From Rhizobium gallicum bv. gallicum R602sp (GTDB taxonomy: Bacteria; Pseudomonadota; Alphaproteobacteria; Rhizobiales; Rhizobiaceae), in assembly GCF_000816845.1 (NCBI RefSeq), contig NZ_CP006877.1:2981501-3045500 (forward strand): a stretch of DNA of 64,000 nucleotides, read 5' to 3'. The notes under the pieces are model-generated. The model saw only the letters and a program-made list of their open reading frames with translations. It made no database searches and was not told where the DNA came from. Position numbers and translations under genes: made by a program. This document shows positions 24,891 to 34,258 of the stretch, piece after piece; the first letter of the stretch is position 1, and each line of letters starts with the position of its first letter.

Positions 24891-25682
24891 ATGACGGCCA
24901 AAATCGCCCATGCGCGACTGTTTTGCCAGAGTTTGACGATCGGCGCCCTTATCCTCGGCGCCCTCCCCGCCCATGCCCAGCAGGCGACGGGCAAATCCTT
25001 CGTCGATGATTTCGATAAGATCGACCGCAGCGTCTGGTATGTTTCCGACGGCTGGAACAACGGCGCCCACCAGAACTGCACGTGGTCCAAGAACCAGGTG
25101 AAGGCTGAAGGCGGCATGCTGCAGCTGACCTTCGCCGAGGGTAAATCCAAGGACCGCAACTATCTCTGCGGCGAGATCCAGACGAAAAAACGCTTCAGCT
25201 ACGGCACCTATGAAGCGCGGATCAAGTCTGCAACCGGCAAGGGCCTGAACTCCGCCTTCTTCACCTATATCGGCCCTGCCGATAAGCAGCAGCATGACGA
25301 AATCGACTTCGAGGTACTCGGCAAAGACACGTCGAGTGTCCAGGTGAACCAATACATCAAGGCCAAGGGTGGTAACGAAAAGCTCGTGCCCGTCGACCAA
25401 GGCGCCGATCAGGCCTTCAATGACTATGCATTCGTCTGGGAGCCGACCAGGCTTCGCTATTACCTGAACGGCAAGCTTGTCCAGGACGTTACAGACCCGT
25501 CCAAGATTCCTCAGAACGCGCAGAAAATCTTCTTCAGCCTCTGGGGAACGGATAAACTTTCAGACTGGATGGGCAAATTCGCCTACACCCAACCCACGAC
25601 GATGGAAATCGATAGAGTGGCCTACACGGCGCCAGGTGACAAATGCCAGTTCAAGGATTCGATCGCCTGCACGCTCAATTAA
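24891..25682 (+). CDS. exoK: Secreted endo-1,3-1,4-beta-glycanase, GH16 (ExoK)
   Basis: A 263-residue exported glycoside hydrolase that shortens nascent succinoglycan. The signal peptide ends after LGALPAHA. The GH16 catalytic motif DEIDFEVLG places nucleophile Glu137, Asp139 and acid/base Glu141. Upstream lies the substrate-cleft segment RFSYGTYEARIKSATGKGLN. Four cysteines (in NCTW, LCGE, KCQF and ACTL) could pair outside the cell. AAGGTGAG precedes the ATG. It lies between exoH and exoL as in S. meliloti. Confidence 0.93.
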   Translation: MTAKIAHARLFCQSLTIGALILGALPAHAQQATGKSFVDDFDKIDRSVWYVSDGWNNGAHQNCTWSKNQVKAEGGMLQLTFAEGKSKDRNYLCGEIQTKKRFSYGTYEARIKSATGKGLNSAFFTYIGPADKQQHDEIDFEVLGKDTSSVQVNQYIKAKGGNEKLVPVDQGADQAFNDYAFVWEPTRLRYYLNGKLVQDVTDPSKIPQNAQKIFFSLWGTDKLSDWMGKFAYTQPTTMEIDRVAYTAPGDKCQFKDSIACTLN

Positions 25683-25745
25683 GCCTTCTACACAGCACAC
25701 CCGAAACGGACTCCGGTGACATCCGGGATAGCGCAAGGAGTATTG

Positions 25746-27932
25746 ATGCTAAAAGTCCTCTATCTGGCGCATGATCTGGCCGATCCTGCCGTGCGCCGCC
25801 GCGTGCTGATGTTGACAGAAGGCGGCGCCTCGGTGACGCTTTCCGGCTTCCGGCGCGGCGAGAACGCGCTTGCCGCCGTCAACGGTCTCACGCCGATCGA
25901 ACTTGGCCGGACCGCCGATGCCAAGTTCGGCCAGCGCATGGGCGCTGTCGCAAAGGCGGTCGCTGGCCTGCGGGGCCTGCTGAATGGTGTTGAACGGCCG
26001 GACGTGATCATCGGGCGCAATCTGGAATCGCTGGCAGTCGCCGAACGAGCCAGCCACCTCTTCGGCGGCGTGCCGATCGTCTACGAATGCCTCGATATCC
26101 ATCGCTTTCTCGTGAATGACGGCATAGCCGGCAGGGCTGTGCGCCGTGCCGAAGCCTATTTCGGGCGAGATGCGAAACTGATCCTGACGAGTTCGCCCGC
26201 CTTTATCGCGAACTACTTCGTTCCGCGCTCGGCTCTCAAGGCGCCTATCATGCTTGTCGAGAACAAGGTGCTCGCGTTGAACGGCATGCCCGAAGCAACC
26301 CCGCTCCGCTTGCCGCCGAACGAGGGCGAGCCCTGGAAGATTGGCTGGTTCGGTGCGCTTCGCTGTCGCAAGTCGTTGCAACTGCTTGCCGATTTCTCCA
26401 GCCGGATGAACGGCCGTGTCCGCATCGTGCTGCGTGGCCGGCCGGCCTATTCCGAATTCGAGGATTTCGACGCCTTCGTCGCCAATGAGCCCTACCTGAG
26501 TTTCGAGGGACCGTATAAGAACCCGGAAGACCTGCCGGCGATCTACGGCGACGTCCACTTCTCCTGGGCGATCGACTTCTTCGAGGAGGGCCTCAATTCC
26601 AGCTGGCTGCTTCCCAACCGGATCTATGAAGGTTGCCTCCATGGCAGCGTCCCCATTGCGCTCGCAGGCACCGAGACGGCTCGCTTCCTCTCCCGCAAGG
26701 ATATCGGCCTGACGCTGCACGACGCCTCTGTCGAAAGCCTCGAAGCGCTTTTCGACGGCCTGACCGGTGAACGTTACGGCACACTCGCTGCGGCAGTCGC
26801 CGCCGAGGATCGGAAGAGCTGGCTCGCCGACTGCAGCGATTGCCGCGCCTTGGTCGACAATCTGTCCCGCCTTGTACCGTCCGCCGCCGCCGGTGCCTCT
26901 AACCCCGCAACCGCAGTTCCAGAAGGGTCGACTGCAATGAAGACTGACGTTTCTTCCAGCGTCGCCAGCCTCATCATCATTCCTTGCCTGAACGAGGCAA
27001 AGCACATCAAACCCCTGATCGAAAAGCTCGGCCCGGCGCTTGATCAGTTGAACGCCCGCATCGTCGTCGCAGACGGCGGAAGCACCGACGGCACGCGTGA
27101 GATCGTCGGCCGTATCAGCGAGACCGACCCGCGTGTCATCCTGCTCGACAATCCCCGCCGCATTCAGAGCGCAGCCATCAATCTCGCGGTCAAGACCTTC
27201 GGCCGCGATTATGAATACCTGATCCGGATCGACGCCCACGGCGACTATCCGGCGGATTACTGCCAGAGGCTCGTCGAAGAGGCCGAGCTTACTCAGGCGG
27301 ATTCGGTCGTCGTCGCCATGGAGACGATCGGATTCGGGATGTTCCAGAAGGCCACTGCTTTCGCGCAGAACTCCAAACTCGGCAATGGCGGCTCGAAGCA
27401 TCGCGAGGGAGCCAAGGGCCATTGGACCGATCACGGCCACCATGCGCTGATGCGCGTCGCCGCCTTCGAGACCGTCGGAGGCTACGATGAAACGTTCAGC
27501 CATAATGAGGACGCGGAATTGGATTACCGTCTTAAAAAGGCGGGCTTTGGCATCTGGATGACAGACAAGACACGGATGATCTATTATCCAAGATCAACCG
27601 TTGGAACGCTTTTCCGGCAATATCTCGGCTACGGCCGGGGCCGTGCGAAGAACATCCTGAAGCACGGCAGCATGCCGAACCTTCGCCAGATGCTGCCGCT
27701 TGCGGTGGTTCCGGTCTTTATCGGCGCGTTTCTGGCCGTGCTGAGCTGGATTGCGGTCATTCCGTTTAGCCTCTGGGCCGTCGCCTGCGTCGGCTACGGC
27801 TTCTGGATGGCAGTCGGCCAGCGCAATCCATACGGGCCGCTTGCCGCGCTGTCGGCCATGGTGATGCATTTCGCCTGGTCGGCCGGTTTCTGGATGGAGC
27901 TTCTGAGCTTCCGCAACCGCAAGGCGTCTTGA
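25746..27932 (+). CDS. exoLA: Fused exopolysaccharide glycosyltransferases ExoL-ExoA
   Basis: One 728-residue open frame contains two enzymes that are separate genes in S. meliloti. Residues 1 to about 380 match ExoL, starting MLKVLYLAHDLADPAVRRRV, with AAGGAG five bases before the ATG. After a Ser/Ala/Pro-rich linker, a GT2 domain begins at Met398: SLIIIPCLNEAKHI, VVADGGSTDGTREIV, RIDAHGDYP and a hydrophobic C-terminal part (residues about 655-710), all as in ExoA (331 residues from Met398). ExoA and ExoL add the second and third sugars, so the fusion couples consecutive steps. A GAAGG lies 11 bases before the internal ATG 26937, so separate ExoA may also be made. Confidence 0.88.
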   Translation: MLKVLYLAHDLADPAVRRRVLMLTEGGASVTLSGFRRGENALAAVNGLTPIELGRTADAKFGQRMGAVAKAVAGLRGLLNGVERPDVIIGRNLESLAVAERASHLFGGVPIVYECLDIHRFLVNDGIAGRAVRRAEAYFGRDAKLILTSSPAFIANYFVPRSALKAPIMLVENKVLALNGMPEATPLRLPPNEGEPWKIGWFGALRCRKSLQLLADFSSRMNGRVRIVLRGRPAYSEFEDFDAFVANEPYLSFEGPYKNPEDLPAIYGDVHFSWAIDFFEEGLNSSWLLPNRIYEGCLHGSVPIALAGTETARFLSRKDIGLTLHDASVESLEALFDGLTGERYGTLAAAVAAEDRKSWLADCSDCRALVDNLSRLVPSAAAGASNPATAVPEGSTAMKTDVSSSVASLIIIPCLNEAKHIKPLIEKLGPALDQLNARIVVADGGSTDGTREIVGRISETDPRVILLDNPRRIQSAAINLAVKTFGRDYEYLIRIDAHGDYPADYCQRLVEEAELTQADSVVVAMETIGFGMFQKATAFAQNSKLGNGGSKHREGAKGHWTDHGHHALMRVAAFETVGGYDETFSHNEDAELDYRLKKAGFGIWMTDKTRMIYYPRSTVGTLFRQYLGYGRGRAKNILKHGSMPNLRQMLPLAVVPVFIGAFLAVLSWIAVIPFSLWAVACVGYGFWMAVGQRNPYGPLAALSAMVMHFAWSAGFWMELLSFRNRKAS

Positions 27933-28858
27933 TGAAGGACCAACGCATGCAGATCGATATCGGCGTTTGCACCTATCGCCGCGCCTCGTTGAATGAGGCG
28001 CTGCTTTCGCTTGGCGTGCTTGCGGTTCCCGAAAACGTCACCCTGCGCATCATCGTTGCCGACAACGATGTGACGGCGAGCGCGCAGGAACGCGTCGACG
28101 CGCTCCGCTCGACGATCCCGCACGAGATCGCCTATGTGCATTGCCCTGCATCCAACATCTCGATTGCCCGCAACGCATGCCTCGAAAATGCCAGGGGCGA
28201 TTTCCTGGCCTTCATCGACGACGACGAGGATGCCTCAGAAAACTGGCTGGTGGAACTTATGAATGCGGCGGAAAAGACCGGCGCCGATGCGATCCTCGGC
28301 CCGGTCCGCAGTGTCTATGCATCGACCGCTCCTGCCTGGATGCGCGAAGGTGATTTTCATTCGACGCTGCCGGTCTGGGTGGGCGAGGAAATCCGCACGG
28401 GCTACACCTGCAACGTGCTGCTGCGTCTCGGCTCCGAACATGTGAAGGGCCGCCGCTTCAACCTGGCCCTTGGAAAGACGGGCGGCGAAGACACCGAATT
28501 CTTCAGCCATATGCACCGGGACGGAGGACGCATCGCCTATGCTCCCGAAGCGCAGGTCTATGAGGCGGTGCCGGAAAAACGGGCGGAGCTTTCATGGCTC
28601 GTGAAACGCCGTTTCCGTTTCGGCCAGACGCATGGACGTCTATTGCAGGAGAGGTATCAGGGTCTCAACCGCCTGAAACAGATCGGACTTGCCACCGCCA
28701 AGGCCGGTTATTGCCTCGGCGTGGCGCTCGTCTGCATCCTGGTGCCCGTTCCACGCTATCGCTATGCACTTCGCGGCACGATGCATCTCGGCGTCGTCAG
28801 CGGCCTGCTCGGCGTGCGCGAGATACGCCAATATGGCGCAGCAGAGGGGACTGCATGA
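27932..28858 (+). CDS. exoM: Family 2 glycosyltransferase (ExoM)
   Basis: A 308-residue beta-1,4-glucosyltransferase homologue that adds the fourth sugar in S. meliloti succinoglycan. The start overlaps the exoLA stop (TGATG). An ATG at 27947, with GAAGGA seven bases before it, is a strong alternative. Motifs: IDIGVCTYRRASLNEALLS, IIVADNDVTASAQERVDA, NISIARNACLENARGD, AFIDDDEDAS (DxD) and GKTGGEDTEFFSHMH. A C-terminal hydrophobic helix (YCLGVALVCILVPVP) suggests membrane association. Its stop overlaps the exoO start by 4 bases (ATGA). Confidence 0.88.
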   Translation: MKDQRMQIDIGVCTYRRASLNEALLSLGVLAVPENVTLRIIVADNDVTASAQERVDALRSTIPHEIAYVHCPASNISIARNACLENARGDFLAFIDDDEDASENWLVELMNAAEKTGADAILGPVRSVYASTAPAWMREGDFHSTLPVWVGEEIRTGYTCNVLLRLGSEHVKGRRFNLALGKTGGEDTEFFSHMHRDGGRIAYAPEAQVYEAVPEKRAELSWLVKRRFRFGQTHGRLLQERYQGLNRLKQIGLATAKAGYCLGVALVCILVPVPRYRYALRGTMHLGVVSGLLGVREIRQYGAAEGTA

Positions 28859-29862
28859 CGAAAGAGCTGCCCGACATCAGCTTCATCATGGCTGCATATA
28901 ACGCGGCCGAAACGCTTTCGAAGGCGATCGAAAGCGCGCTCGCGCAGACCGGCGTGACCGTCGAGGTCATTGTTGCAGACGATTGCTCGGGCGATGACAC
29001 GCGCGAGGTGGCCAGCAGCTATTCGCACAGGAATGTCCGTCTGCTCGCGCTCGAAACGAACGGCGGACCGGCTGCAGCGCGCAACGCAGCCATTGCCGCA
29101 GCAACGGGCCGGTGGCTTGCCGTACTCGATTCCGACGATGCGATCGAACCGGGGCGGCTGGCCAGGCTGATTGCCCGCGCCGAAAAAGCGGGCGCGCAGA
29201 TCGCAGTCGACAATCTGCGGGTGATCCGCGCCGATGGCACGCTGCCGGAAACCATGTTTTCCGAGAGCGCGCTGGCAGCCATGCCGGAACTGACGCTGGC
29301 CGATTTCATTCGCTCCAATGCGCTTTTCCAGACGACGCATAATTTTGGCTATCTCAAGCCTGTTTTCGAACGAGCCTTCATCGAGCAGCACACATTGCGC
29401 TTCGACGAAAATCTGCGGATCGGCGAGGACTATGTATTCCTCGCCTCCGCACTGGCGCTTGGCGCGCGCTGCGTGGTCGAGCCCGTTGCCGGCTATGACT
29501 ACAATATCCGCGAGGGTTCCATCTCCCGGGTGCTGGAACTTAGGCATATCGAGGCGATGTTGGAGGGAGACAGGGTCTTCCTTGACAAGCATACGCTCGA
29601 TGTGGAGGCCTCCTCCGCGCAGAAATTCCGGACACGCAGCCTGCAGCAGGCGAGATCGTTCCTTCTCCTTGTCGACAGCATGAAGAACAGATCGATCTCC
29701 GGCACGATCAAGGCGGCATGGAGCGATCCGATCGCGCTGCGCCACCTCAAGATGCCGATCGCTGTCCGCATCAACAGATTGGCCGCGGCATTGCGCAATC
29801 TCGCCGGCCTCAAGACAGACATTCCAACGTTCGGCGGCGCGCCGCGCTCGCCCAAAGGATGA
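28855..29862 (+). CDS. exoO: Family 2 glycosyltransferase (ExoO)
   Basis: A 335-residue glucosyltransferase homologue that adds the fifth sugar, which starts the side chain in S. meliloti. The GT-A motifs are SFIMAAYNAAETLSKAIESA, VIVADDCSGDDTREVA, NGGPAAARNAAIAAATG, AVLDSDDAIEPGRL (DxD) and IGEDYVFLASAL. The start is set by ATGA overlap with exoM and AGGGG upstream; longer upstream frames overlap exoM fully and are not real. It ends 4 bases before exoP; exoN (UDP-glucose pyrophosphorylase), which sits between them in S. meliloti, is absent. Confidence 0.88.
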   Translation: MTKELPDISFIMAAYNAAETLSKAIESALAQTGVTVEVIVADDCSGDDTREVASSYSHRNVRLLALETNGGPAAARNAAIAAATGRWLAVLDSDDAIEPGRLARLIARAEKAGAQIAVDNLRVIRADGTLPETMFSESALAAMPELTLADFIRSNALFQTTHNFGYLKPVFERAFIEQHTLRFDENLRIGEDYVFLASALALGARCVVEPVAGYDYNIREGSISRVLELRHIEAMLEGDRVFLDKHTLDVEASSAQKFRTRSLQQARSFLLLVDSMKNRSISGTIKAAWSDPIALRHLKMPIAVRINRLAAALRNLAGLKTDIPTFGGAPRSPKG

Positions 29863-29866
29863 CCTC

Positions 29867-32215
29867 ATGAACCAACGAAACCTGACCCTGCACAGCACGG
29901 TACCGAAAGCGTCCGACGATTCCGACAGCTTCATCGATATCGATCGGCTGATTGCGATCCTGTTTCGACGCGCCGGTTCGATCGCGCTTTGCGTCGTCGC
30001 GTTCGTGGCGCTTGCTGCCACCTATCTGATCCTTTCGACGCCCGTCTACACATCGATGACGCAGATCCTGCTCGATGACAGCATGACCAAATATGCCGAG
30101 GATGAGGCGCCTGCCGCCAGTGCCCAGCAGGTGGATATGCAGATCGCGAGCGCCGTCGAGATTCTGAAGTCGAACGAGTTGGCACTGAGCGTCGTCGATG
30201 CTCAAAACCTCTCCGAGAACGGTACCATCCTCGATCCTGGCCAGGGGGCCTTTGAACTGGTGAAATCCGGTGTGAACCTCATTGTCAGCGCCCTGACACC
30301 GGGGGGCCCGCCGACCTCGGAGGAGAATGCCCGCAATGGCCGCCGGCAGAAGGCCGCGGCCAAGCTGCAGCAGGCGCTGGCCGTGGAACGCGTTTCCCGC
30401 AGTTCTGTGATCGCCGTCGCCTTCCGCTCGACGGACAAGATGTTGGCGGCAAGGGTCACGAAGGCCTATGCCGACGCCTATCTGAGCGACCAGCTCAACG
30501 CGAATTTCGACGCAACCGAGCGCGCCTCCGTCTGGTTGCAGGAACGTCTGGCCGACCTGCGCGACCGTTCGCAGCAGGCTGCGCTCGAAGTCGCAAAGTT
30601 CAAGACCGAAAATGGCCTGACCTCGGCAAACGGCGAACTGATGTCCGAGCAGCAGCTTGCCGACCTCAACAAGCAGCTCATCGTCGCGCAGGCTGATGCG
30701 GCCAGCGCCTCGGCGCGTTACAACCAGTTCAAGTCGATTGTCGATCAGGGTCCGGAAGGTGCGGTCAACAACGCCGCAATTTCCTCCGGCCAGACCGACA
30801 ATTCCGTGATCCAGGACCTGCGCACACGTTATATCGGGGTTACCCGCCGCGAGCAGGAGATCACCACCAATTTCGGCGCGGACCATCCGCAGGCGGTGCA
30901 GCTGCGCACGGAAAAGGAAGACCTGACGCGTCAGATCTTCCAAGAACTCCAGCAGCTTACCTCCAGCTACCGCAATGAGTTCGAGGTTGCGAAATCGCGT
31001 CAGGAGTCGCTGCAGGAAAACATCCGGCATCTGACCGGAAAGAACTCCGAATCCGACAAGTCGATCGTCAAGCTCAACGACCTCGAACAGCGGGCAACCG
31101 CGCTGAAGACGCTTTATGAAGCCTATCTCGGCCGTTACGAGGAGGCAGCACAGCAACAGTCCTTCCCGATCGCCAAGGCGCGTGTGATTTCCGAAGCCGG
31201 TATCCCGACGTCACCGTCGAGCCCCAAGAAGACGATGACGCTCGGTCTGGCGATCGTCCTCGGCCTGATGGCTGGCGGCGCGTTGACGGCATTCCAGGAA
31301 TTCCGCGAGCGCTTCTTCCGCGTCGAGGGTGACGTTCGCTCCATCCTGGGCCTGAAGTTCCTCGGCTATCTGCCGCTGGTCGGCAAATTGCCGAAGGAGC
31401 GCAAGGTCTTCCAACCGCGCAAGACCCCGCTACCCGAGACCCAAGAAGTGCCAGAAGACGGCGCGAGTTTCGAGCGCATCATGCGTATCGTTCTCGAAGC
31501 GCCCCGCTCGGTCTTTGCCGAAACGCTACGTAACGCCAAGCTTGCAAGCGACGTCATGTTCCAGGGCAAGAGCGACCGCGTCATCGGTGTCGTCTCCGCC
31601 CTCCCCGGCGAAGGTAAGTCGACGACCGCGGCGAACTTCGCAGCACTGCTTGCCTCCAGCGGCAAGCGCACGTTGCTGATCGATGCGGACCTTCGCAACC
31701 CGGGCCTGACGCGCATGCTGAAGACCCCGCCGCAGCATGGTCTGGTCGAAGCAGTGCTTGGCGAAGTACCGTGGGCAAGCGCAGTCAGGGTGGACAGCCG
31801 CACCAAGCTTGCGATCCTGCCGGTCGTTTCGAACGACAACCTGATGCACACCAGCGAGCTTCTTGCCTCGCAGGGCATGTTCAACTTGATGGAACATGCC
31901 CGCAAGATGTTCGACTACATCGTCGTCGACCTTGCACCGCTCGGCCCGGTCATCGACGCAAAGGCCTTCGCGCCCCAGGTCGATGGCTTCCTGTTCGTGA
32001 CGGAATGGGGCCAGACGCCGACCAGCATGGTCCGCGATATTGTGAATGCCGAACCGCAGATCAAGCAGAAGATCCTCGGCGTCATCCTCAACAAGACGGA
32101 TATGACCGAACTCGGCAAATTCAGCAACTTCGGCGCAACGGAGCGCTACCACCACAAATATGTCAGCTACTACACGGAGGAAATTCCCCCGAAGCGGCAG
32201 TCTGCCGAAGCTTGA
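29867..32215 (+). CDS. exoP: Chain-length regulator and BY-kinase of exopolysaccharide export (ExoP)
   Basis: A 782-residue PCP-2a protein. The N-terminal Wzz domain has a first membrane helix near residues 38-58 (RRAGSIALCVVAFVALAATY) and a long periplasmic coiled coil. The second helix (MTLGLAIVLGLMAGGALTAF) precedes a cytoplasmic tyrosine kinase with Walker A PGEGKSTTAANF (Lys584) and LLIDADLRNPGL. A C-terminal tyrosine cluster (RYHHKYVSYYTEE) is the likely autophosphorylation site. It regulates polymer length with ExoQ and ExoF. Last gene of the operon; its stop abuts the convergent phosphatase gene. Confidence 0.94.
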   Translation: MNQRNLTLHSTVPKASDDSDSFIDIDRLIAILFRRAGSIALCVVAFVALAATYLILSTPVYTSMTQILLDDSMTKYAEDEAPAASAQQVDMQIASAVEILKSNELALSVVDAQNLSENGTILDPGQGAFELVKSGVNLIVSALTPGGPPTSEENARNGRRQKAAAKLQQALAVERVSRSSVIAVAFRSTDKMLAARVTKAYADAYLSDQLNANFDATERASVWLQERLADLRDRSQQAALEVAKFKTENGLTSANGELMSEQQLADLNKQLIVAQADAASASARYNQFKSIVDQGPEGAVNNAAISSGQTDNSVIQDLRTRYIGVTRREQEITTNFGADHPQAVQLRTEKEDLTRQIFQELQQLTSSYRNEFEVAKSRQESLQENIRHLTGKNSESDKSIVKLNDLEQRATALKTLYEAYLGRYEEAAQQQSFPIAKARVISEAGIPTSPSSPKKTMTLGLAIVLGLMAGGALTAFQEFRERFFRVEGDVRSILGLKFLGYLPLVGKLPKERKVFQPRKTPLPETQEVPEDGASFERIMRIVLEAPRSVFAETLRNAKLASDVMFQGKSDRVIGVVSALPGEGKSTTAANFAALLASSGKRTLLIDADLRNPGLTRMLKTPPQHGLVEAVLGEVPWASAVRVDSRTKLAILPVVSNDNLMHTSELLASQGMFNLMEHARKMFDYIVVDLAPLGPVIDAKAFAPQVDGFLFVTEWGQTPTSMVRDIVNAEPQIKQKILGVILNKTDMTELGKFSNFGATERYHHKYVSYYTEEIPPKRQSAEA

Positions 32216-32956
32216 TCAGGTGGAGAAGAGGTGAACCCGACCCTGCCACAGGCGGGCGACGGTCAGCCTCCCGCTCTTGAAGGCCCGCGTATCCAGGTTG
32301 AGCCGCCGCGGCTGGACGTCCGGCTCGCTGCAGGGCGTATGGCCATGAACGACAAGCTTCGGCAGCGCGATGCCGCTGTCGAGGAACCGCTCGCGGATGA
32401 AGACGAGGTCGTCGTCGCTCTGCTTGTCGATCGTAACATTTGGGTCGATGCCGGCATGGACGAACAAAACGTCCGGCGTATCGACGAGGATCGGCAGCGC
32501 CCGCAGGAAATCGATATGCTGGCGCGGCAGCGATTGGCGGATGAAGCCGTCAAGCTTGGAAGCCGTCGGAAAGATGAGCGGCAGATGCTCGGCGTCGAGA
32601 CCATAGGAGCGTAGCAGCGAATCGGCGCCCATGCGCATCCATTCGGAAAACGAAATCTTCCCGTCGATATAGTCGAGCATCATGATTTCGTGGTTGCCAG
32701 TCAGGCAGATCCGGTCGAAACCTTCCGGCACTGGCCCCATCAGATGCGAAATCACCTGCGCAGATGAAGGGCCGCGGTCGATGTAATCGCCAAGCATGAT
32801 GATGAGCTTGCGGCCGGGCAAGCGTGCTGCATCCTTGACGATGGTATGTTCGGCCATCTGCAGCAGATCATGCCGCCCATGGATGTCGCCGACGGCATAG
32901 ATCGGCCTGTCGCCGGGATCGAGCTGAAGGCGTTGCCGGGCGGACGATAGTATCAT
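32216..32956 (-). CDS. Metallophosphoesterase, PPP-type Ser/Thr phosphatase-like
   Basis: A 246-residue dinuclear-metal phosphatase. The canonical motifs appear in order: GDIHGRHD, GDYIDRGPS, TGNHEIM and two histidine motifs (LFVHAGID; VVHGHTP). This set matches bacterial PPP-family phosphatases and related ApaH-like enzymes. Possible roles are protein dephosphorylation or dinucleotide hydrolysis. It converges on the tyrosine-kinase gene exoP with no base between the stops, but that alone does not show a functional link. Confidence 0.92.
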   Translation of the reverse strand: MILSSARQRLQLDPGDRPIYAVGDIHGRHDLLQMAEHTIVKDAARLPGRKLIIMLGDYIDRGPSSAQVISHLMGPVPEGFDRICLTGNHEIMMLDYIDGKISFSEWMRMGADSLLRSYGLDAEHLPLIFPTASKLDGFIRQSLPRQHIDFLRALPILVDTPDVLFVHAGIDPNVTIDKQSDDDLVFIRERFLDSGIALPKLVVHGHTPCSEPDVQPRRLNLDTRAFKSGRLTVARLWQGRVHLFST

Positions 32957-33002
32957 GGGAACCCCTTGGTCATCTTCAATGGATGAGCCATAATCAATCC
33001 TG

Positions 33003-33058
33003 TGCCTGACTGAAAGCGGCGCCGTCGAGAAGTGAAATGTTTGTGGGATAGTCAGGCA
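33003..33058. repeat. 9-bp inverted repeat in divergent phosphatase/oxidoreductase region
   Basis: TGCCTGACT (33003-33011) recurs inverted as AGTCAGGCA (33050-33058), spacer 38 bases. It lies in the 221-base region between the divergent metallophosphoesterase and acyl-CoA-dehydrogenase-like genes. It may be a paired operator; the evidence is only the symmetry. Confidence 0.35.
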
Positions 33059-33177
33059 TGGACATCTCTATCAAGATGGTAAGAAAATTCAAACCATACT
33101 GACTTTGTAGAAAAACCGGCCTTATCATCCCGGTTGTGATCCATCACTCCTATCATCATCGAACAAGAGTACGATCG

Positions 33178-34257
33178 ATGGGAACCGTATCGCAATTTCA
33201 CGACCGGGCGCGACCGGTCGCACAGCGCATCGGAAGCGAGGAAGAGGCGATCAGCACAGCGCGCGCCCTTGCCGCCGCCTTTCAGCGGCAGTCGAGCGAG
33301 CGCGACATCAATCGCATCCTACCCTATCAGGAAATCGACGCCCTCTCGCAATCCGGCCTCGGCGCGATCACCGTTCCGCCCGAATATGAAGGACTGGACG
33401 TTACCAATTCGCTGCTCGCCGAAATCGTTGCGATCATCGCTGAGGGCGATCCTTCGATCGGCGAGTTTCTCGAAGTCCATTTTACAGTCCTGGACGGACT
33501 TCGGCAAAAGGCTGGCGAAGAGCTGCAGCGCGCCCTCTTTGCGCGAGCACTTGCCGGCGATCGTTTTGCCGCGGCCACTTTTGCGGATGCTGCGGCAGTC
33601 AGTTCCCGCGGTCTCGGGTATCGACTGAATGGCCGCAGCAGGTCTTCGCCGGCGGTGCTCTTTGCCGATTGGATCGTGGTCGGACACGATCAGACGGCGC
33701 TTTACCTGCCCTGCGACAGCGAAGGCCTTCAACTTGTCGATGATTGGGATGGCCTTGGCCAGCGCACCAACGGCACAGCCGCCATCGCAGCCAGCGACTT
33801 GCATGTCAACGCGGATGCAGTCGCGCTTGTCGCGCAGGCGCCATCGGCGATCGGCGAATTGCTGCATGCCGCCGTCGATCTCGGGATCGCGCGTGCGGTT
33901 CTTTCCGCCGATGCGGGTGGCGCACAGGCAAACGACGTTGGCAAGCTTGCGATCGGCATAGAGACGGTAGCCGCGCTTCTGGAAAGGGCGGGCCGCAAGC
34001 TCGACATCGCGCAGATCAATATGAGCGGCCCGGCGGCCGAAGATGCCTATTTCTCCGCGACTGCGGCGCGCGCCGTCGCAAGTAAGCTCGCCATAGATGC
34101 CTCGGGCCTTATTTTCGAACTGATGGGGGAAAACACCGCGAGTATCGGCCTCAATCTCGACCGGCATTGGCGCAACGCCCGCATCCGCGCGCTGAGAACA
34201 TCCGCCGATGTTCTTCATCAGCGCGCCGCCCAGCATTTGCGTAAGGATCGCTACTAG
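33178..34257 (+). CDS. Acyl-CoA dehydrogenase-like flavoprotein (SfnB/DszC-type)
   Basis: A 359-residue protein with the acyl-CoA dehydrogenase fold. Helical N-terminus (INRILPYQEIDALSQSGLGA), middle segment with the ITVPPEYEG and AEGDPSIGEFLEVHF elements, and a C-terminal helical bundle ending ENTASIGLNLDRHWRNARIR. This last pattern is typical of the DszC/SfnB branch of flavin-dependent oxidoreductases used in sulphur scavenging from organosulphur compounds, rather than fatty-acid oxidation. The ATG at 33178 is preferred over a GTG 42 bases upstream. It faces an Rrf2 regulator gene (gap one base); Rrf2 proteins often control sulphur or iron-sulphur metabolism. The sulphur role is inferred. 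Confidence 0.78.
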   Translation: MGTVSQFHDRARPVAQRIGSEEEAISTARALAAAFQRQSSERDINRILPYQEIDALSQSGLGAITVPPEYEGLDVTNSLLAEIVAIIAEGDPSIGEFLEVHFTVLDGLRQKAGEELQRALFARALAGDRFAAATFADAAAVSSRGLGYRLNGRSRSSPAVLFADWIVVGHDQTALYLPCDSEGLQLVDDWDGLGQRTNGTAAIAASDLHVNADAVALVAQAPSAIGELLHAAVDLGIARAVLSADAGGAQANDVGKLAIGIETVAALLERAGRKLDIAQINMSGPAAEDAYFSATAARAVASKLAIDASGLIFELMGENTASIGLNLDRHWRNARIRALRTSADVLHQRAAQHLRKDRY

Positions 34258-34258
34258 A

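Noticed and set aside
25749..27503. Long minus-strand open frame (584 codons)
   Set aside because: Antisense to the exoL-exoA fusion, which has clear glycosyltransferase motifs and a ribosome site.
29810..31156. Minus-strand open frame (448 codons)
   Set aside because: Antisense to exoP, whose Wzz and kinase domains are unmistakable.
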